NCBI GenBank assembly: GCA_016712565.1
Contig: JADJQU010000006.1
Coordinates: forward strand, 124,001-188,000
DNA from: Planctomycetota bacterium
GTDB lineage: Bacteria > Planctomycetota > UBA1135 > GCA-002686595
Reading direction: 5' to 3'
Length of the DNA stretch: 64,000 nucleotides
Part shown: piece after piece, positions 8,536-17,264 of the stretch
Numbering within the stretch: the stretch's first letter is position 1
How the letters are laid out: each line of letters opens with the position of its first letter
The notes under the pieces: generated by a model
What the model was told of the DNA's origin: nothing
The model's database searches: none
The model's input: only the letters and a program-made list of their open reading frames with translations
Made by a program: the position numbers and the translations under genes

Positions 8536-11130
8536 GTGGACCGCCCCCTGTCTCCTGAGGAGCTCCTGCTCCAGGCGCGTTGGATGCGGCCCCTGGCCCA
8601 GCGCCTGGTGGGGGAATCCCACGCCGCCGAGGACGTGGTGCAGGAGTCCATGGCCGCGGCCCTGGAGCGGCGGCCCGATGCCCGTGGGCCCCTGGCGCCC
8701 TGGCTGGCGCGCGTGGTGCGCAACGTGGCCCTGCGCCTGCGCCGCGACGAAACGCGCCTGACGGAGCGCCACGCCCTGCGGGCCAAGGACGAAACCTACG
8801 CGGCCGGCAGCCACAGACTTAAAGACGTTCGCGCGGGCTGCGATCCGCTGGCGTCCCTGGAGCGTCTCGACACCCAGCAGATGGTCCTGGAACTCGTGCG
8901 CGGGCTGGACGAACCCCTGCGCGCCACGATCGTGCTGCGCTACTTCGAGGGGCTCTCCAGCGCGGAGATCGCGCGCCGCACGCGCGTGCCGGACGCCACC
9001 GTGCGTTGGCGGGAACAGCGTGCGCTGCAGGAGCTGCGCGCCAGGCTGGAACGCAGGTTGGGAAGCCGCGACGCCTGGTGCGCGTTGCTCGCCCCGCTCG
9101 CGGAACCCATCACGCTCACCAGCACCACCACAGTCGCCGCCGCCGCGGCAGGAGCGATCGCCATGGGCAGTGCCTTGAAGTTGAGTCTTGCCGCCGCGGC
9201 CCTCGCCGTGGTCGGTGCCGGGATGTGGATGGTGCGCGAGAATCAGGTCGCCGATCCGATGGCGGCCGAGGCGCCCGCCGCCCAGGATCCACAGATACCC
9301 ACCTTGAAGTCACCGGAGTCCGTGGCAAGCCCCGACGGGGCGAGCGAGGCGCGGTCGCCGGTCGTGGGTGTGGTGCCGCCCGCGGTCCAGTCGCAGCCCG
9401 ATCCCGCGGAGTCGCCCGCCCCGCCCCCGGCGGCCACCGGGAGCGTCAAGGCGCGTTTCGTGGACACCGCGGGCAATCCCTGGGAGCGGGTGAGCTTGTA
9501 CAGGATCAGGAATCCCGAGCCCGCCGCAGTCTCCGGAGCCGATGGGCGTGTGGTTCTTGAATTGCCCGCGGACGGCGTTGGACGCCCGAGCCAGACGAAA
9601 CTCGTCGCCTCCAGACCCGGCTGCGCCCTGCGCATCATGCGCGTGGCGGTTCCCGCGGGCGCAACCGTCGACCTGGGCGATGTGGTGCTCGATCGCGAGG
9701 CCCGCGTTCGAGGCATCGTCAGGGACGAGCAAGGCCGCGCCCTTTCCCGGGTCGACCTTGGGCTCTCGCCCCTTGATTTCCAGGAACGAAACGAAGGCCG
9801 CCTGCGTCGCCAGGGCTCGCACCTGTTCGACCGCTCGATCACGGCGCAGTCGGGGCCGGACGGGAGCTTCGAACTGCGCGGCGTGCCCGCGGGATCCTGG
9901 CGACTGTGGGGACAGTCCGAGGAGGATGCTTACGGCGTGAGCGAGCCGTTCCTCGTGCTGGCGGGGGAGGAGGAGCTCGGAGTCGACTTCGTCGTGCCCG
10001 CGCTGCGCGAGACCGACGCCATCCATGGCGTCGTGCTCGACCCTGCGGGGGAGCCCGTCGGCCTGGCCGAGGTGATGCTCTCTTACGAGACGGAGCAGGA
10101 GTCGGGCACCACGGGCACCACCACCGATGAGGCGGGCAAGTTCCGCTTTCTGCTGATTCTTGAAACGCCCAGCGACCTCGTGGCGAATGACAAGGATCAC
10201 CGCTGGGCCGAGGCGATGTTGCTCGGCGTGGCCCCCGGCGCGCGCGACCTCGTCCTGCAACTTGTGGATCCGGCCGCCCAGCCCAAGTCGCGCCTGAGGG
10301 TCAGCGGGCCCGGGGGTGAGGCGGTGAGCAAGCTCGAACTGCACAGCCGCGCCGGAAGGCCCAACAGCTACTCCGACACCACGGTGCCGACCTCCGAGCT
10401 GGAGCCCGGCGTACACGAATTCTCGGTGCCCATGGCCTCCTTCGGGCTGGAGGTGATCGCCGAGGGGTATATCGCGAGCGCCCTGATCAAGATCGACCCT
10501 GCCGCAATGCCGGACGAGATCCCCGTGCAGCTCCAGGCTGCTCCGGTGATCGTGGGCAGCGTATTAGCGAAGGGCGCGCCGCTGGCCGGTGCGCTGGTCG
10601 CGGCGCAGCGCGCAGTGGACAGTCGGCTGACCCTGAACGGGTTTCCTTGCCGCATGTCGCACAGCGCCGACGCGGAGTCCACTTCGGGCGCGGATGGCGC
10701 CTTCCGCTTGCTGCTGGAGAGCCGCCAGCCCGTGTACCTGCGCTGCACGGCACCGGGGTATGCCCCGACGATCGTCGGCCCGATCCGCGTCGACAGGACT
10801 GGCGCGTCCCCGCCCTCGGTGACGATCGAGCTCGGGCCGGGCGGCAGCCTTGAAGGCCGCGTGCTGGCTGCGGACGGCACCAGCGTGGTCGGCGCGATCG
10901 TCGGCATCACCAACGGGGACGGTCACCCGCGCACGCTGCGATCCGGTCACGATGGGAAGTTTCGCTTCGACGGCCTGGCAGAGGGGGCGTGGCTGGTGCT
11001 GGAACGCGAGCAGGAATTCCGCACGGACTACACGATGCTGAGTTCGAGAGAAGGCCCTCAGGCCATCGAATGGAGCTGCGAGGTGGTGGCCGGCCGCACC
11101 ACCTACCACGACCTGCTGCGGAAGCCCTAA
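8536..11130 (+). CDS. ECF sigma factor fused to a membrane segment and carboxypeptidase-regulatory-like domains
   Basis: 864 residues from a GTG preceded by AGGAAG. Sigma region 2 spans about 12-75 (ESHAAEDVVQESMAAALE) and region 4 about 120-172, with the helix-turn-helix SSAEIARRTRVPDATVRW. A linker leads to one hydrophobic segment (about 212-233, LKLSLAAAALAVVGAGMWMV). About 620 residues follow, containing repeated beta-sandwich modules of the CarboxypepD_reg/Ig-like type (GIVRDEQGRALSRVDLG, GVVLDPAGEPVGLAEV). The topology implies a cytoplasmic promoter-recognition part tethered to an extracytoplasmic sensor or adhesive part, with no separate anti-sigma gene nearby. The 3' end overlaps the antisense tail of the glycosylase ORF. 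Confidence 0.9.
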   Translation: MDRPLSPEELLLQARWMRPLAQRLVGESHAAEDVVQESMAAALERRPDARGPLAPWLARVVRNVALRLRRDETRLTERHALRAKDETYAAGSHRLKDVRAGCDPLASLERLDTQQMVLELVRGLDEPLRATIVLRYFEGLSSAEIARRTRVPDATVRWREQRALQELRARLERRLGSRDAWCALLAPLAEPITLTSTTTVAAAAAGAIAMGSALKLSLAAAALAVVGAGMWMVRENQVADPMAAEAPAAQDPQIPTLKSPESVASPDGASEARSPVVGVVPPAVQSQPDPAESPAPPPAATGSVKARFVDTAGNPWERVSLYRIRNPEPAAVSGADGRVVLELPADGVGRPSQTKLVASRPGCALRIMRVAVPAGATVDLGDVVLDREARVRGIVRDEQGRALSRVDLGLSPLDFQERNEGRLRRQGSHLFDRSITAQSGPDGSFELRGVPAGSWRLWGQSEEDAYGVSEPFLVLAGEEELGVDFVVPALRETDAIHGVVLDPAGEPVGLAEVMLSYETEQESGTTGTTTDEAGKFRFLLILETPSDLVANDKDHRWAEAMLLGVAPGARDLVLQLVDPAAQPKSRLRVSGPGGEAVSKLELHSRAGRPNSYSDTTVPTSELEPGVHEFSVPMASFGLEVIAEGYIASALIKIDPAAMPDEIPVQLQAAPVIVGSVLAKGAPLAGALVAAQRAVDSRLTLNGFPCRMSHSADAESTSGADGAFRLLLESRQPVYLRCTAPGYAPTIVGPIRVDRTGASPPSVTIELGPGGSLEGRVLAADGTSVVGAIVGITNGDGHPRTLRSGHDGKFRFDGLAEGAWLVLEREQEFRTDYTMLSSREGPQAIEWSCEVVAGRTTYHDLLRKP

Positions 11131-11881
11131 GCCCGCCTCGGCCCGAGGATCCGGCCCCAGGACCTGGGCCCAGAGCTGGGCAGGGGGGGGGCTGGGCCCA
11201 GGGACCTGGGCCCCGAGGATCTGGGCTCAGCTCGCCCGCGCGAACCGACGAGCGCCCCTTGGAGACGCAGGGGTGATCGCGCAGGAAGAAGCGCCAGGGG
11301 AGTTCGCAGGCCTGGCGGATGCCGATTCGCGGACCCGTGGCGACGGCCCCGCGCGGCAAGGCGCTGGGTGCCGCGGCGAGGAACAGCTCCCGAGAGGACT
11401 GGAGGTCGCGACCGTTGAACTCGGGGCCGATGGCCAGGGCCTGGGTCAGCTTGCCGGGTCCGTTGCAAAGCTCCTCCGGCCGTCCCGCCCCGGGCCGCCG
11501 CTGGGCCATGCGCTCCAGCCCCCGCAGCGGTTCCAGGGCCCGCACGAGCACCGCGGCCCCCGTGCCCTCGGGTTCCGTGACCACGTTGAACAGCCAGTGC
11601 ACGCCGTAGTTGAAGTACACGTAGGCCGTTCCGGGCGGGCCGAACAGCAGGGCGCTTCGGCCGCGCGGTGCTTCGCCCCGGGCGCGGCAGAGCCAGTTGG
11701 CGTGGGCGTGGCAGGCGGCCTCGTCCTCGCGGTAGGCCTCGCACTCCACGATCCGCGCCACGAGCCGCTCGCCGCCCTGATCGCGCACCACCAGGGCACC
11801 GATGAGGTCCCTGGCCACGCGCAGCGTGGGGCGCGCGAAGAAGCTCCGGGGCAAGGGGCGCAGACGGGCCATGGGGCCCAT
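10907..11881 (-). CDS. DNA-3-methyladenine glycosylase (AAG/MPG family) with run-on C-terminus
   Basis: The first 210 residues are a normal AAG-family base-excision glycosylase, which removes alkylated purines. Visible are SFFARPTLRVARDLIG, the catalytic Glu in VECEAYREDEAACHA, the PPGTAYVYFNYGVH strand, and GPGKLTQALAI near the end. The family ends shortly after LPWRFFLRDHPCVSKG, but this frame has no stop and runs about 115 residues further. It crosses a GC-rich inverted repeat and 224 bases antisense to the sigma-fusion gene. The tail is Pro/Gly/Arg-rich and probably not selected. A shifted frame would stop at 11227-11229. A lost stop, a small indel or a sequencing error are all possible. 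Confidence 0.88.
   Translation of the reverse strand: MGPMARLRPLPRSFFARPTLRVARDLIGALVVRDQGGERLVARIVECEAYREDEAACHAHANWLCRARGEAPRGRSALLFGPPGTAYVYFNYGVHWLFNVVTEPEGTGAAVLVRALEPLRGLERMAQRRPGAGRPEELCNGPGKLTQALAIGPEFNGRDLQSSRELFLAAAPSALPRGAVATGPRIGIRQACELPWRFFLRDHPCVSKGRSSVRAGELSPDPRGPGPWAQPPPCPALGPGPGAGSSGRGGLRASAAGRGRWCGRPPPRSSIRWPEGLLSNSASCSPCGIPARVPAPATPPLPGRRSETSHRDRIAACAGDRPRW
11145..11221. repeat. Long imperfect inverted repeat between convergent genes
   Basis: Two arms, about 11145-11175 and 11191-11221, are imperfect reverse complements built on GGATC, GGCCCCAGG and CTGGGCCCAG blocks, separated by a G-run. It lies between the end of the sigma fusion and the end of the glycosylase core, where a bidirectional terminator would be expected. 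There is no T-tract on either side. Confidence 0.55.
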
Positions 11882-11966
11882 TCCAGCAAACCGCGCGCGA
11901 AGTCGCGCCCCGGTCAGGCGGCGGAGGGACTCCCGGCCGCCATCGTTCCACTAGAATCCTAGGGTC

Positions 11967-12509
11967 GTGAAGTGGATTGCCTGGCTCGCCGCCCCCTTGC
12001 TCGCCGCCTGCGCCGGGAATCCCCCCGGCGAAGCCCACGGCTTCGTCGCCGATCCCCTGGCCCGCCCGGGCGTCGTGGCCCTGATCTTCGTGCGCACGGA
12101 CTGTCCCATCGCCAATCGCTACGCGCCGACTCTGCGCGCCCTGGCGGAGGAGCACGGGGCCCGCGGGACGCGTTTCGTCCTGGTCTATCCCGATCAGGAC
12201 GCGACCCCCGAGGCCATCGATCGCCACCGCGGCGAATATTCGCTCGCCCTCGACGCCCTGCGCGATCCCGGGCACGCCTGGGTGCGCCGCACCGGAGCCC
12301 GCAGGACGCCCGAGGCCGCCGTGTACGACCGCGCACGCCGGCTGGTCTACCGCGGGCGCATCGACGATCGATTCCCCCTGCCCGGCGTGGCACGGGACGA
12401 GCCGCGGGTGCGGGATCTCGACCTCGTGCTCGACCTCCTCGAGCGCGGCGAACGCCTCGAGTTCACCTCGCAGCCCGCCGTCGGGTGCCCGATTCCCGAA
12501 CTGCCCTGA
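11967..12509 (+). CDS. Redoxin/thioredoxin-like lipoprotein
   Basis: 180 residues from a GTG. A lipobox (LAAPLLAAC) predicts membrane anchoring. The body is a thioredoxin-fold AhpC/TSA-type domain with FVRTDCPIANRYAP, where a single Cys sits at the redoxin position with no resolving partner two residues away. It ends with the family-like strand VGCPIPELP. The gene lies six bases before the cytochrome/copper monooxygenase gene. This pairing recurs in Planctomycetota by my recollection, which points to a role in extracytoplasmic redox or copper handling by the partner. Substrate unknown. Confidence 0.8.
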   Translation: MKWIAWLAAPLLAACAGNPPGEAHGFVADPLARPGVVALIFVRTDCPIANRYAPTLRALAEEHGARGTRFVLVYPDQDATPEAIDRHRGEYSLALDALRDPGHAWVRRTGARRTPEAAVYDRARRLVYRGRIDDRFPLPGVARDEPRVRDLDLVLDLLERGERLEFTSQPAVGCPIPELP

Positions 12510-12515
12510 TCCTCC

Positions 12516-14377
12516 ATGGTGCTCACCCTCGCCTTGATCCTCCTCCAGGCGCAGGCCGCGGCCCCGACCTTCCACCGCGACGTGGCGCCGATCCTGTGGC
12601 AACGCTGCGCCGCCTGCCACCGGCCCGGAGAGGTGGGGCCGTTCGCCCTGCTCCGGTACGCCGACGTGCGGAAGCGCAGCGAGCAGATCCTGGAGCGCGT
12701 GGAAGCCGGCGCCATGCCCCCCTGGGCGCCGACGGGGGAGTCCCTTCCCTTCCAGGACGATCGCAGGCTGTCCCCGGCCGAGAAGGACGTCCTGCGGCGC
12801 TGGGTCGCGGCCGGCGCGCCCGAGGGGGCCCTGGAGGACCGGCGGGAAGTGCCGCAGTTTCCCGAGGGCTGGCAGCTCGGCACTCCCGACCTGGTGCTGG
12901 AGATGCCCGAGGCCTTCGTGGTCCCCGAGGATGGGCCGAACCTGTTCCGCAACTTCGTGGTGCCCGCGCGCCAAAAGCAGGGCCGGTGGGTTCGCGCCGT
13001 GGAGCTGCGCTCCGACAACTCGCGCGCCGTTCACCACGCGGAGGTGCTCCTGGACAAGACCCACTCGGCCCGCCGTTGTGACGCGCGCGACGCGGGTGTG
13101 GGGTTCGCGGGCGAGACCGCCGGGGGTGCCTCCAAGCCCGAGGGCTTCTTCCTCGGCTGGACTCCGGGAAAGGTCGCGCGGGGACACCTCGCGGGCACCG
13201 CCTGGCGGCTCCCGCCCGCCGCGGATCTGCTGCTGCAGTTGCACCTGGTGCCCACCGGCAAGCCCGAACCCGTGAGGGTCAAGGTGGGCCTGTGGTTCGC
13301 GCCGGAGGTCCCCAGCAGCAGCCCATCCTGGCGCGCCTGGGCTCCACGCTGATCGACATCGCGCCCGGGGATGCGGACTACGCCATCGAGGACGAATTCA
13401 CCCTGCCGGTGGGAGCCGCGCTGCTCGCCGTGTATCCCCACGCCCATTTCCTGGCCCGCACCATGGCGGCCGACGTGGTGTTCCCCGATGGGAAGCGCCT
13501 CGCCGTGCTGCGCATCGACGACTGGGACTTCAATTGGCAGGACGAGTACCGGCTTGCGGCGCCCCTGGACTTGCCGGCGGGGAGCCGGATCTCGATGCGC
13601 TTCGTGTACGACAACTCCACCGCGAATCCGCGCCATCCGGCGGTCCTTCCCGGGCGCGTGGTGTTCGGGCCGAATTCCTCCGACGAGATGGGGGATCTGT
13701 GGCTGTCCCTCTTGCCGCGGGACGCCGCGGAGGGAGCGCGGCTGGCCCAGGTCCTGGGGCAGAAGGACCTGGCGGCGCGGCACGCGGGCTTTGAGGCCGA
13801 GGTGCGCCGCGACCCCGCCTCGCGACAGGCGCGCATGGGCCTGGCGTCGAGCTTCCTGGGCCAGGGCGACCTGGAGCGGGCCCGGGTGGAGTTCGCGCGC
13901 GTCACCGAGCTGGAGCCGGGCTTCTCCGACGCCCACTTCAACCTGGGCGTGATCGCCTACCTGCGGAAGGACCTGGCCGCGGCGGTGGCGTGTTACGACC
14001 GGGCCCTCGCGGCCCAGCCGGAATTCCCCGACGCCTGGAACAACCGCGGTGCCGCCATGCTCGCCCTGCGCGACCTCGTCGGCGCGATCGAGTCCTTCGA
14101 CCGGGCCCTGGAGCTCGACCCCGAGTACGCCGACGCCCATGCGAACCTCGGCATCCTGCGCGCGCGCGCCGGGGACCTCCCCCAGGCCAAGCTCTGCTTC
14201 GAGCGGGCGCTCGACGCCGATCCCGAGCACGTGGAGGCCAACTTCAACCTGGGCAACGTGTGCCTGAGCCAGGGCGACAAGGCGCGCGCGCAAGTGCAGT
14301 ACCAGCGCACGCTGGAGTTCGCCCCCGCCCACGCGGGAGCGAAGGCGATGCTGGAGCGGGTGAAGTCAGGCAAGTAG
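12516..14377 (+). CDS. Cytochrome c / copper type II monooxygenase-like / TPR protein, frameshifted
   Basis: One gene split over two frames. Part 1 (from ATG 12516) has a signal peptide, a haem site RCAACHRPGEVGPF (CxxCH) and a PHM-like half with RAVHHAEVLLD and LLLQLHLVPTGKP, supplying copper-type His ligands. It runs on to a false stop at 13352. The second half continues without interruption in the -1 frame: the PHM-like domain with YPHAHFLARTM, then about five TPR repeats (DAHFNLGVIAY, DAWNNRGAAML, DAHANLGILRA, EANFNLGNVCL). The switch is at the C-run 13310-13313. One extra C would restore APEVPQQQPILARL, so a one-base loss is the simplest explanation. The family is thought to perform secreted redox chemistry; the substrate is unknown. 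Confidence 0.85.
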
Positions 14378-14382
14378 CGGGG

Positions 14383-15231
14383 CTAGCCCGAGAGCCTGCG
14401 CGCCAGCGCCGCCGCGAGGCGCGTCAGGGCGCGCGGCTCCTGTCGCAGGAAGAGCGAGGGCTCGACCAATTCCAGCTCCATGAGGCAGGGGGATCCATCG
14501 GCGGCCGGGGCCACGTCCACGCGGGCGTAGAGGCAGTCGGCGGCCCACGGGGCCATGACCCGTTCCCCGAGTTCGCGCTCGTCGGCGCCGATGGGGAGCG
14601 CGGGCGAGACGTGCTCGTGCCCGCCGGAGAAGCGCGGCGACTTGCGCACCGCGTGGGTGAACTGGCCGTCGATCCACACCAGGGCGCGTTCGCCGTGGCC
14701 GTCCACGGAGGCCAGGTAGGGCTGCACGAGCATGTCGCACTGACTTGCCGTGGACGCGAGGAACTGCTCGCCGTCCTCCTGCTCATGGGCGCGGAAGCGG
14801 CGCGTGTTGAAGGAACCCGCGCTCACCGCGGGCTTGACGATCACGTCGTCCCAGCCGCGGCGGCCCCGGAGATCGGCCAGGGAAACCCGGGATCTCCGCT
14901 CCACGAGCTCCGTGGGCGTCACGGAGCGGCCCGCGGCCGCGAGGTCCACCAGGTAGCGCTTGTGCAGGTTCCCGGAGATCGCCGAAAGAGGGTTCCACAG
15001 CGGGCCGGCCCCATCGGCCCGCGCGAGCCAGCGTCGAAAGCGCTCCAGGTCGTGGATGTAGTCCCAGGTGGAGCGCACCAGGGTCGGGAGCGGGAGGTCC
15101 CAATCCTCCCGCGGATCGTTCCAGGCGGCCATGCGCGCCTCGACCCCGTGGAGGCGGAGCGCCTGGAGCAGGAGCTCCTCGTCGGCGTCGGGCTCCGGCA
15201 TCGGACGACAGGTGGCGATGCGCAGCTGCAT
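14383..15231 (-). CDS. ATP-grasp ligase, RimK/glutathione-synthase-like
   Basis: 282 residues. The start MQLRIATCRPMPEPD is chosen over a much longer open frame because it matches the family opening. ATP-grasp features are visible: VIVKPAVSAG, where Lys and the following loop bind nucleotide, a lid region around residues 165-190, and the metal-binding strand CLMELELVEPSLFL near the end. Such enzymes join a carboxylate to an amine or thiol through an acyl phosphate. It begins 32 bases after the DUF3299 gene on the same strand, possibly as the last gene of that operon. The product is not identifiable. Confidence 0.8.
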   Translation of the reverse strand: MQLRIATCRPMPEPDADEELLLQALRLHGVEARMAAWNDPREDWDLPLPTLVRSTWDYIHDLERFRRWLARADGAGPLWNPLSAISGNLHKRYLVDLAAAGRSVTPTELVERRSRVSLADLRGRRGWDDVIVKPAVSAGSFNTRRFRAHEQEDGEQFLASTASQCDMLVQPYLASVDGHGERALVWIDGQFTHAVRKSPRFSGGHEHVSPALPIGADERELGERVMAPWAADCLYARVDVAPAADGSPCLMELELVEPSLFLRQEPRALTRLAAALARRLSG

Positions 15232-15263
15232 GTCGGTTGGACGGCCGGGCTGATCCGCGGGGC

Positions 15264-15983
15264 TCAGTAGCCCACGTCCACCTGGGTCGGCGTCATGCGA
15301 TACAGACTCAGCACCACGCCCTCGTCGTACAGTTCGCCCACCGAGAGCTCGCCGAAGATCGTCACCGGGTCGTAGTAGGCGTAGTCGGCGAGCTGGCCCT
15401 CGGGCATGCTGACCACGATCCACTCGTTGAGGCGCGGGATCGCCCCATAGCAGCATCCGCCGGGGATGGCGGTGAGCGCGAAGCTCTTGACGCCGTCGTG
15501 GTCGAATTCGATCGGGTTCATGAAGCCCGTGATCGTCACGCGCCGGCCGTCGAGGGCGCGCACCTCGGGCGGGATCTTCGAGGGGGCCGTCGCTTCCGCG
15601 GGCGGCGCGGGCTCTCCCTGGGGAGCAGAGTCCGTCCGGGCGCGGTCGCGGGCCACCTGCATGGAGCCGGTCTTCGGGTAATCGAACCCGGAGAGTTGGG
15701 CGAACTGGACCTCCTCGTACGCGGAGGTGGGCTTCTTCTCCTCCGGCTCCGTCCCCGTGCCCTGGGCCCCAGTGCCGGGTTCCGCTTCCCGGGCCTCGAC
15801 CCGCGAGCGGATCGGCGCCCCGCGCACCTCGGCCGTGACCGCACCCCCTTCGCCCGGGGCCCGGCCCGGGGGCTGTTCCATGCGGGTGAGTGTCCAAACC
15901 AGTCCACCGACGGCGGCCACCACGAGCGCCGCGCCGAACAGCGGAGCCAGGGGCGAGCGGGTCAGGGTCGTGGTGGCGTTCAC
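15264..15983 (-). CDS. Membrane-anchored DUF3299 protein
   Basis: 239 residues: an N-terminal transmembrane anchor (about 13-33), a disordered Pro/Glu/Ala-rich linker, and a C-terminal DUF3299 domain with its hallmarks VTITGFMNPIEFD, LTAIPGGCCYGAIP and NEWIVVSMPEG. The paired Cys in GGCCYG is the obvious functional group. DUF3299 genes often lie beside ABC ATPase/permease pairs in other bacteria, as here, where the permease ends 18 bases upstream. I recall related gene sets being linked to zinc in gammaproteobacteria, so a metal-related role is an inference. Confidence 0.85.
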   Translation of the reverse strand: MNATTTLTRSPLAPLFGAALVVAAVGGLVWTLTRMEQPPGRAPGEGGAVTAEVRGAPIRSRVEAREAEPGTGAQGTGTEPEEKKPTSAYEEVQFAQLSGFDYPKTGSMQVARDRARTDSAPQGEPAPPAEATAPSKIPPEVRALDGRRVTITGFMNPIEFDHDGVKSFALTAIPGGCCYGAIPRLNEWIVVSMPEGQLADYAYYDPVTIFGELSVGELYDEGVVLSLYRMTPTQVDVGY

Positions 15984-16001
15984 GGCTCGTGAGGATAGCA
16001 G

Positions 16002-17264
16002 TCAGCTGGAGGCCGAGAGATTCGCCGCCACTTCGGTGCGGTAGGCTCGCCAAGCGGGCCAGGCCCCGGCCAGGGCGCCCAGGGCCGTCACGGCCGCCGG
16101 CACGATCCACAACGCCGGGTGGAAGGCGAAGGGGTCGAGCACCACGCCGGTCTTCTGGCGCACCAGGGCGGCGGCCCCCGCGACGATGGCCAGTTGCACG
16201 CCCAGGGCCAGGATCGCGCCGATCAGGGCGATCCCCGACGATTCGGCGATCACCACGGCGAACAGCGTGCGACGGCGCGCCCCCAGCGCCCGCAGGATCG
16301 CGAACTCGCGGCGACGTTCGTTGAGGGTGGCGTGCAGGCTGGCCAGGATCGAGGCCGCGCCCACCAGCACGGTCAGGTAGGCCACCAGGGTCAGCACCCG
16401 GTTCATCCAACCCAGCTTGTCGAACACCTCGGCCATCACCCGCGCGATGGGGAAGGCGAGCGTGGCCTCTTTGCCCTCGCGGTTGATGCGGCCGTCGAGT
16501 TCGACGCCGCGCTGGAAGTTCTTGAAGCGCAGGAGCAGCGCGCTGAATTCCTTGGCCTCCACGGGGATCTCCTCCTCGATCGAGGGGTGATACTCCTCGC
16601 CCGTGCCCCGCAGCACGTGCCCGCCCATGCGGAACACGCCCTCGATCGGCATCCACAGCACGCGGTCGCTCGCGCTATTCGTGGGCTTTGCGATGCCGAC
16701 CACCACGTACTCCTCGTCGTGGTCGTGGCCGCCGCCGTGGCCGAGCCCGTGGGCGGGGTGCAGCCGCGAACCGAGCGACAGGCCCTCGCGCGCGGCGACG
16801 TAGCTGCCGGCCACGATTTCCCGCAGGTCGTTCTCGAAGGGCCGGCCCTGGGCCAACTCGATGGCGCACTCCTCCGCCGCCGCGCGGTCGAAGAGCTTGC
16901 TCTCGGTACCCACGATGCGCCAGCCCCGATAGCTGTCCCCCAGGGCGTAGGGCACGGCGAAACGCACCAGGGGGTCGGCGGCCAGCTCCTCGTACCAGGA
17001 CCAGGGCAGGTTGCCCGGAGACGTCTCCAGGTGGAACACGCTGTTCAGCACGATCTGCAGCTGGCTGCCGCGGGCCGAGAGCACGGCGTCGAAGGAGGAG
17101 GCGCCCGACGTGAACGCGGCCCGGCTTTGGCGCTGGATCGCGAACAGGGCCATCACCAGTCCCGCCGCCAGGGCGAGGCTCAGGGCCGCCACGGCGCTGG
17201 ACAGCGCGTGTTGCTCCAAGCTGCGGCGCGCCAGCAGCAGGATGCCGATGCGCGGGCCCTTCAC
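16002..17264 (-). CDS. ABC transporter permease, MacB/FtsX type, with His-rich loop
   Basis: 420 residues with FtsX topology: one N-terminal helix (about 22-42), a large extracytoplasmic domain (about 45-300), and three C-terminal helices (about 305-330, 350-380, 390-410). ERRREFAILRALGARRRTLF is the FtsX-type loop that couples to the ATPase. The extracytoplasmic part carries a His cluster, HPAHGLGHGGGHDHDEE (His 169, 172, 176, 180, 182), very likely a metal-binding segment. The ATG overlaps the TGA of the ATPase gene by four bases. Such permeases usually work mechanically (export, extraction, signalling) rather than as classical importers. Confidence 0.9.
   Translation of the reverse strand: MKGPRIGILLLARRSLEQHALSSAVAALSLALAAGLVMALFAIQRQSRAAFTSGASSFDAVLSARGSQLQIVLNSVFHLETSPGNLPWSWYEELAADPLVRFAVPYALGDSYRGWRIVGTESKLFDRAAAEECAIELAQGRPFENDLREIVAGSYVAAREGLSLGSRLHPAHGLGHGGGHDHDEEYVVVGIAKPTNSASDRVLWMPIEGVFRMGGHVLRGTGEEYHPSIEEEIPVEAKEFSALLLRFKNFQRGVELDGRINREGKEATLAFPIARVMAEVFDKLGWMNRVLTLVAYLTVLVGAASILASLHATLNERRREFAILRALGARRRTLFAVVIAESSGIALIGAILALGVQLAIVAGAAALVRQKTGVVLDPFAFHPALWIVPAAVTALGALAGAWPAWRAYRTEVAANLSASS

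Noticed and set aside
13292..13370. Separate gene start for the TPR half of the copper monooxygenase gene
   Set aside because: No start context or signal peptide; the text joins exactly to the first half after a one-base correction, so a frameshift is the better explanation.
14383..16656. 757-codon minus-strand frame covering the ATP-grasp gene and more
   Set aside because: Only its last 282 codons look like a protein family; the rest is antisense or out-of-frame to DUF3299 and permease genes.
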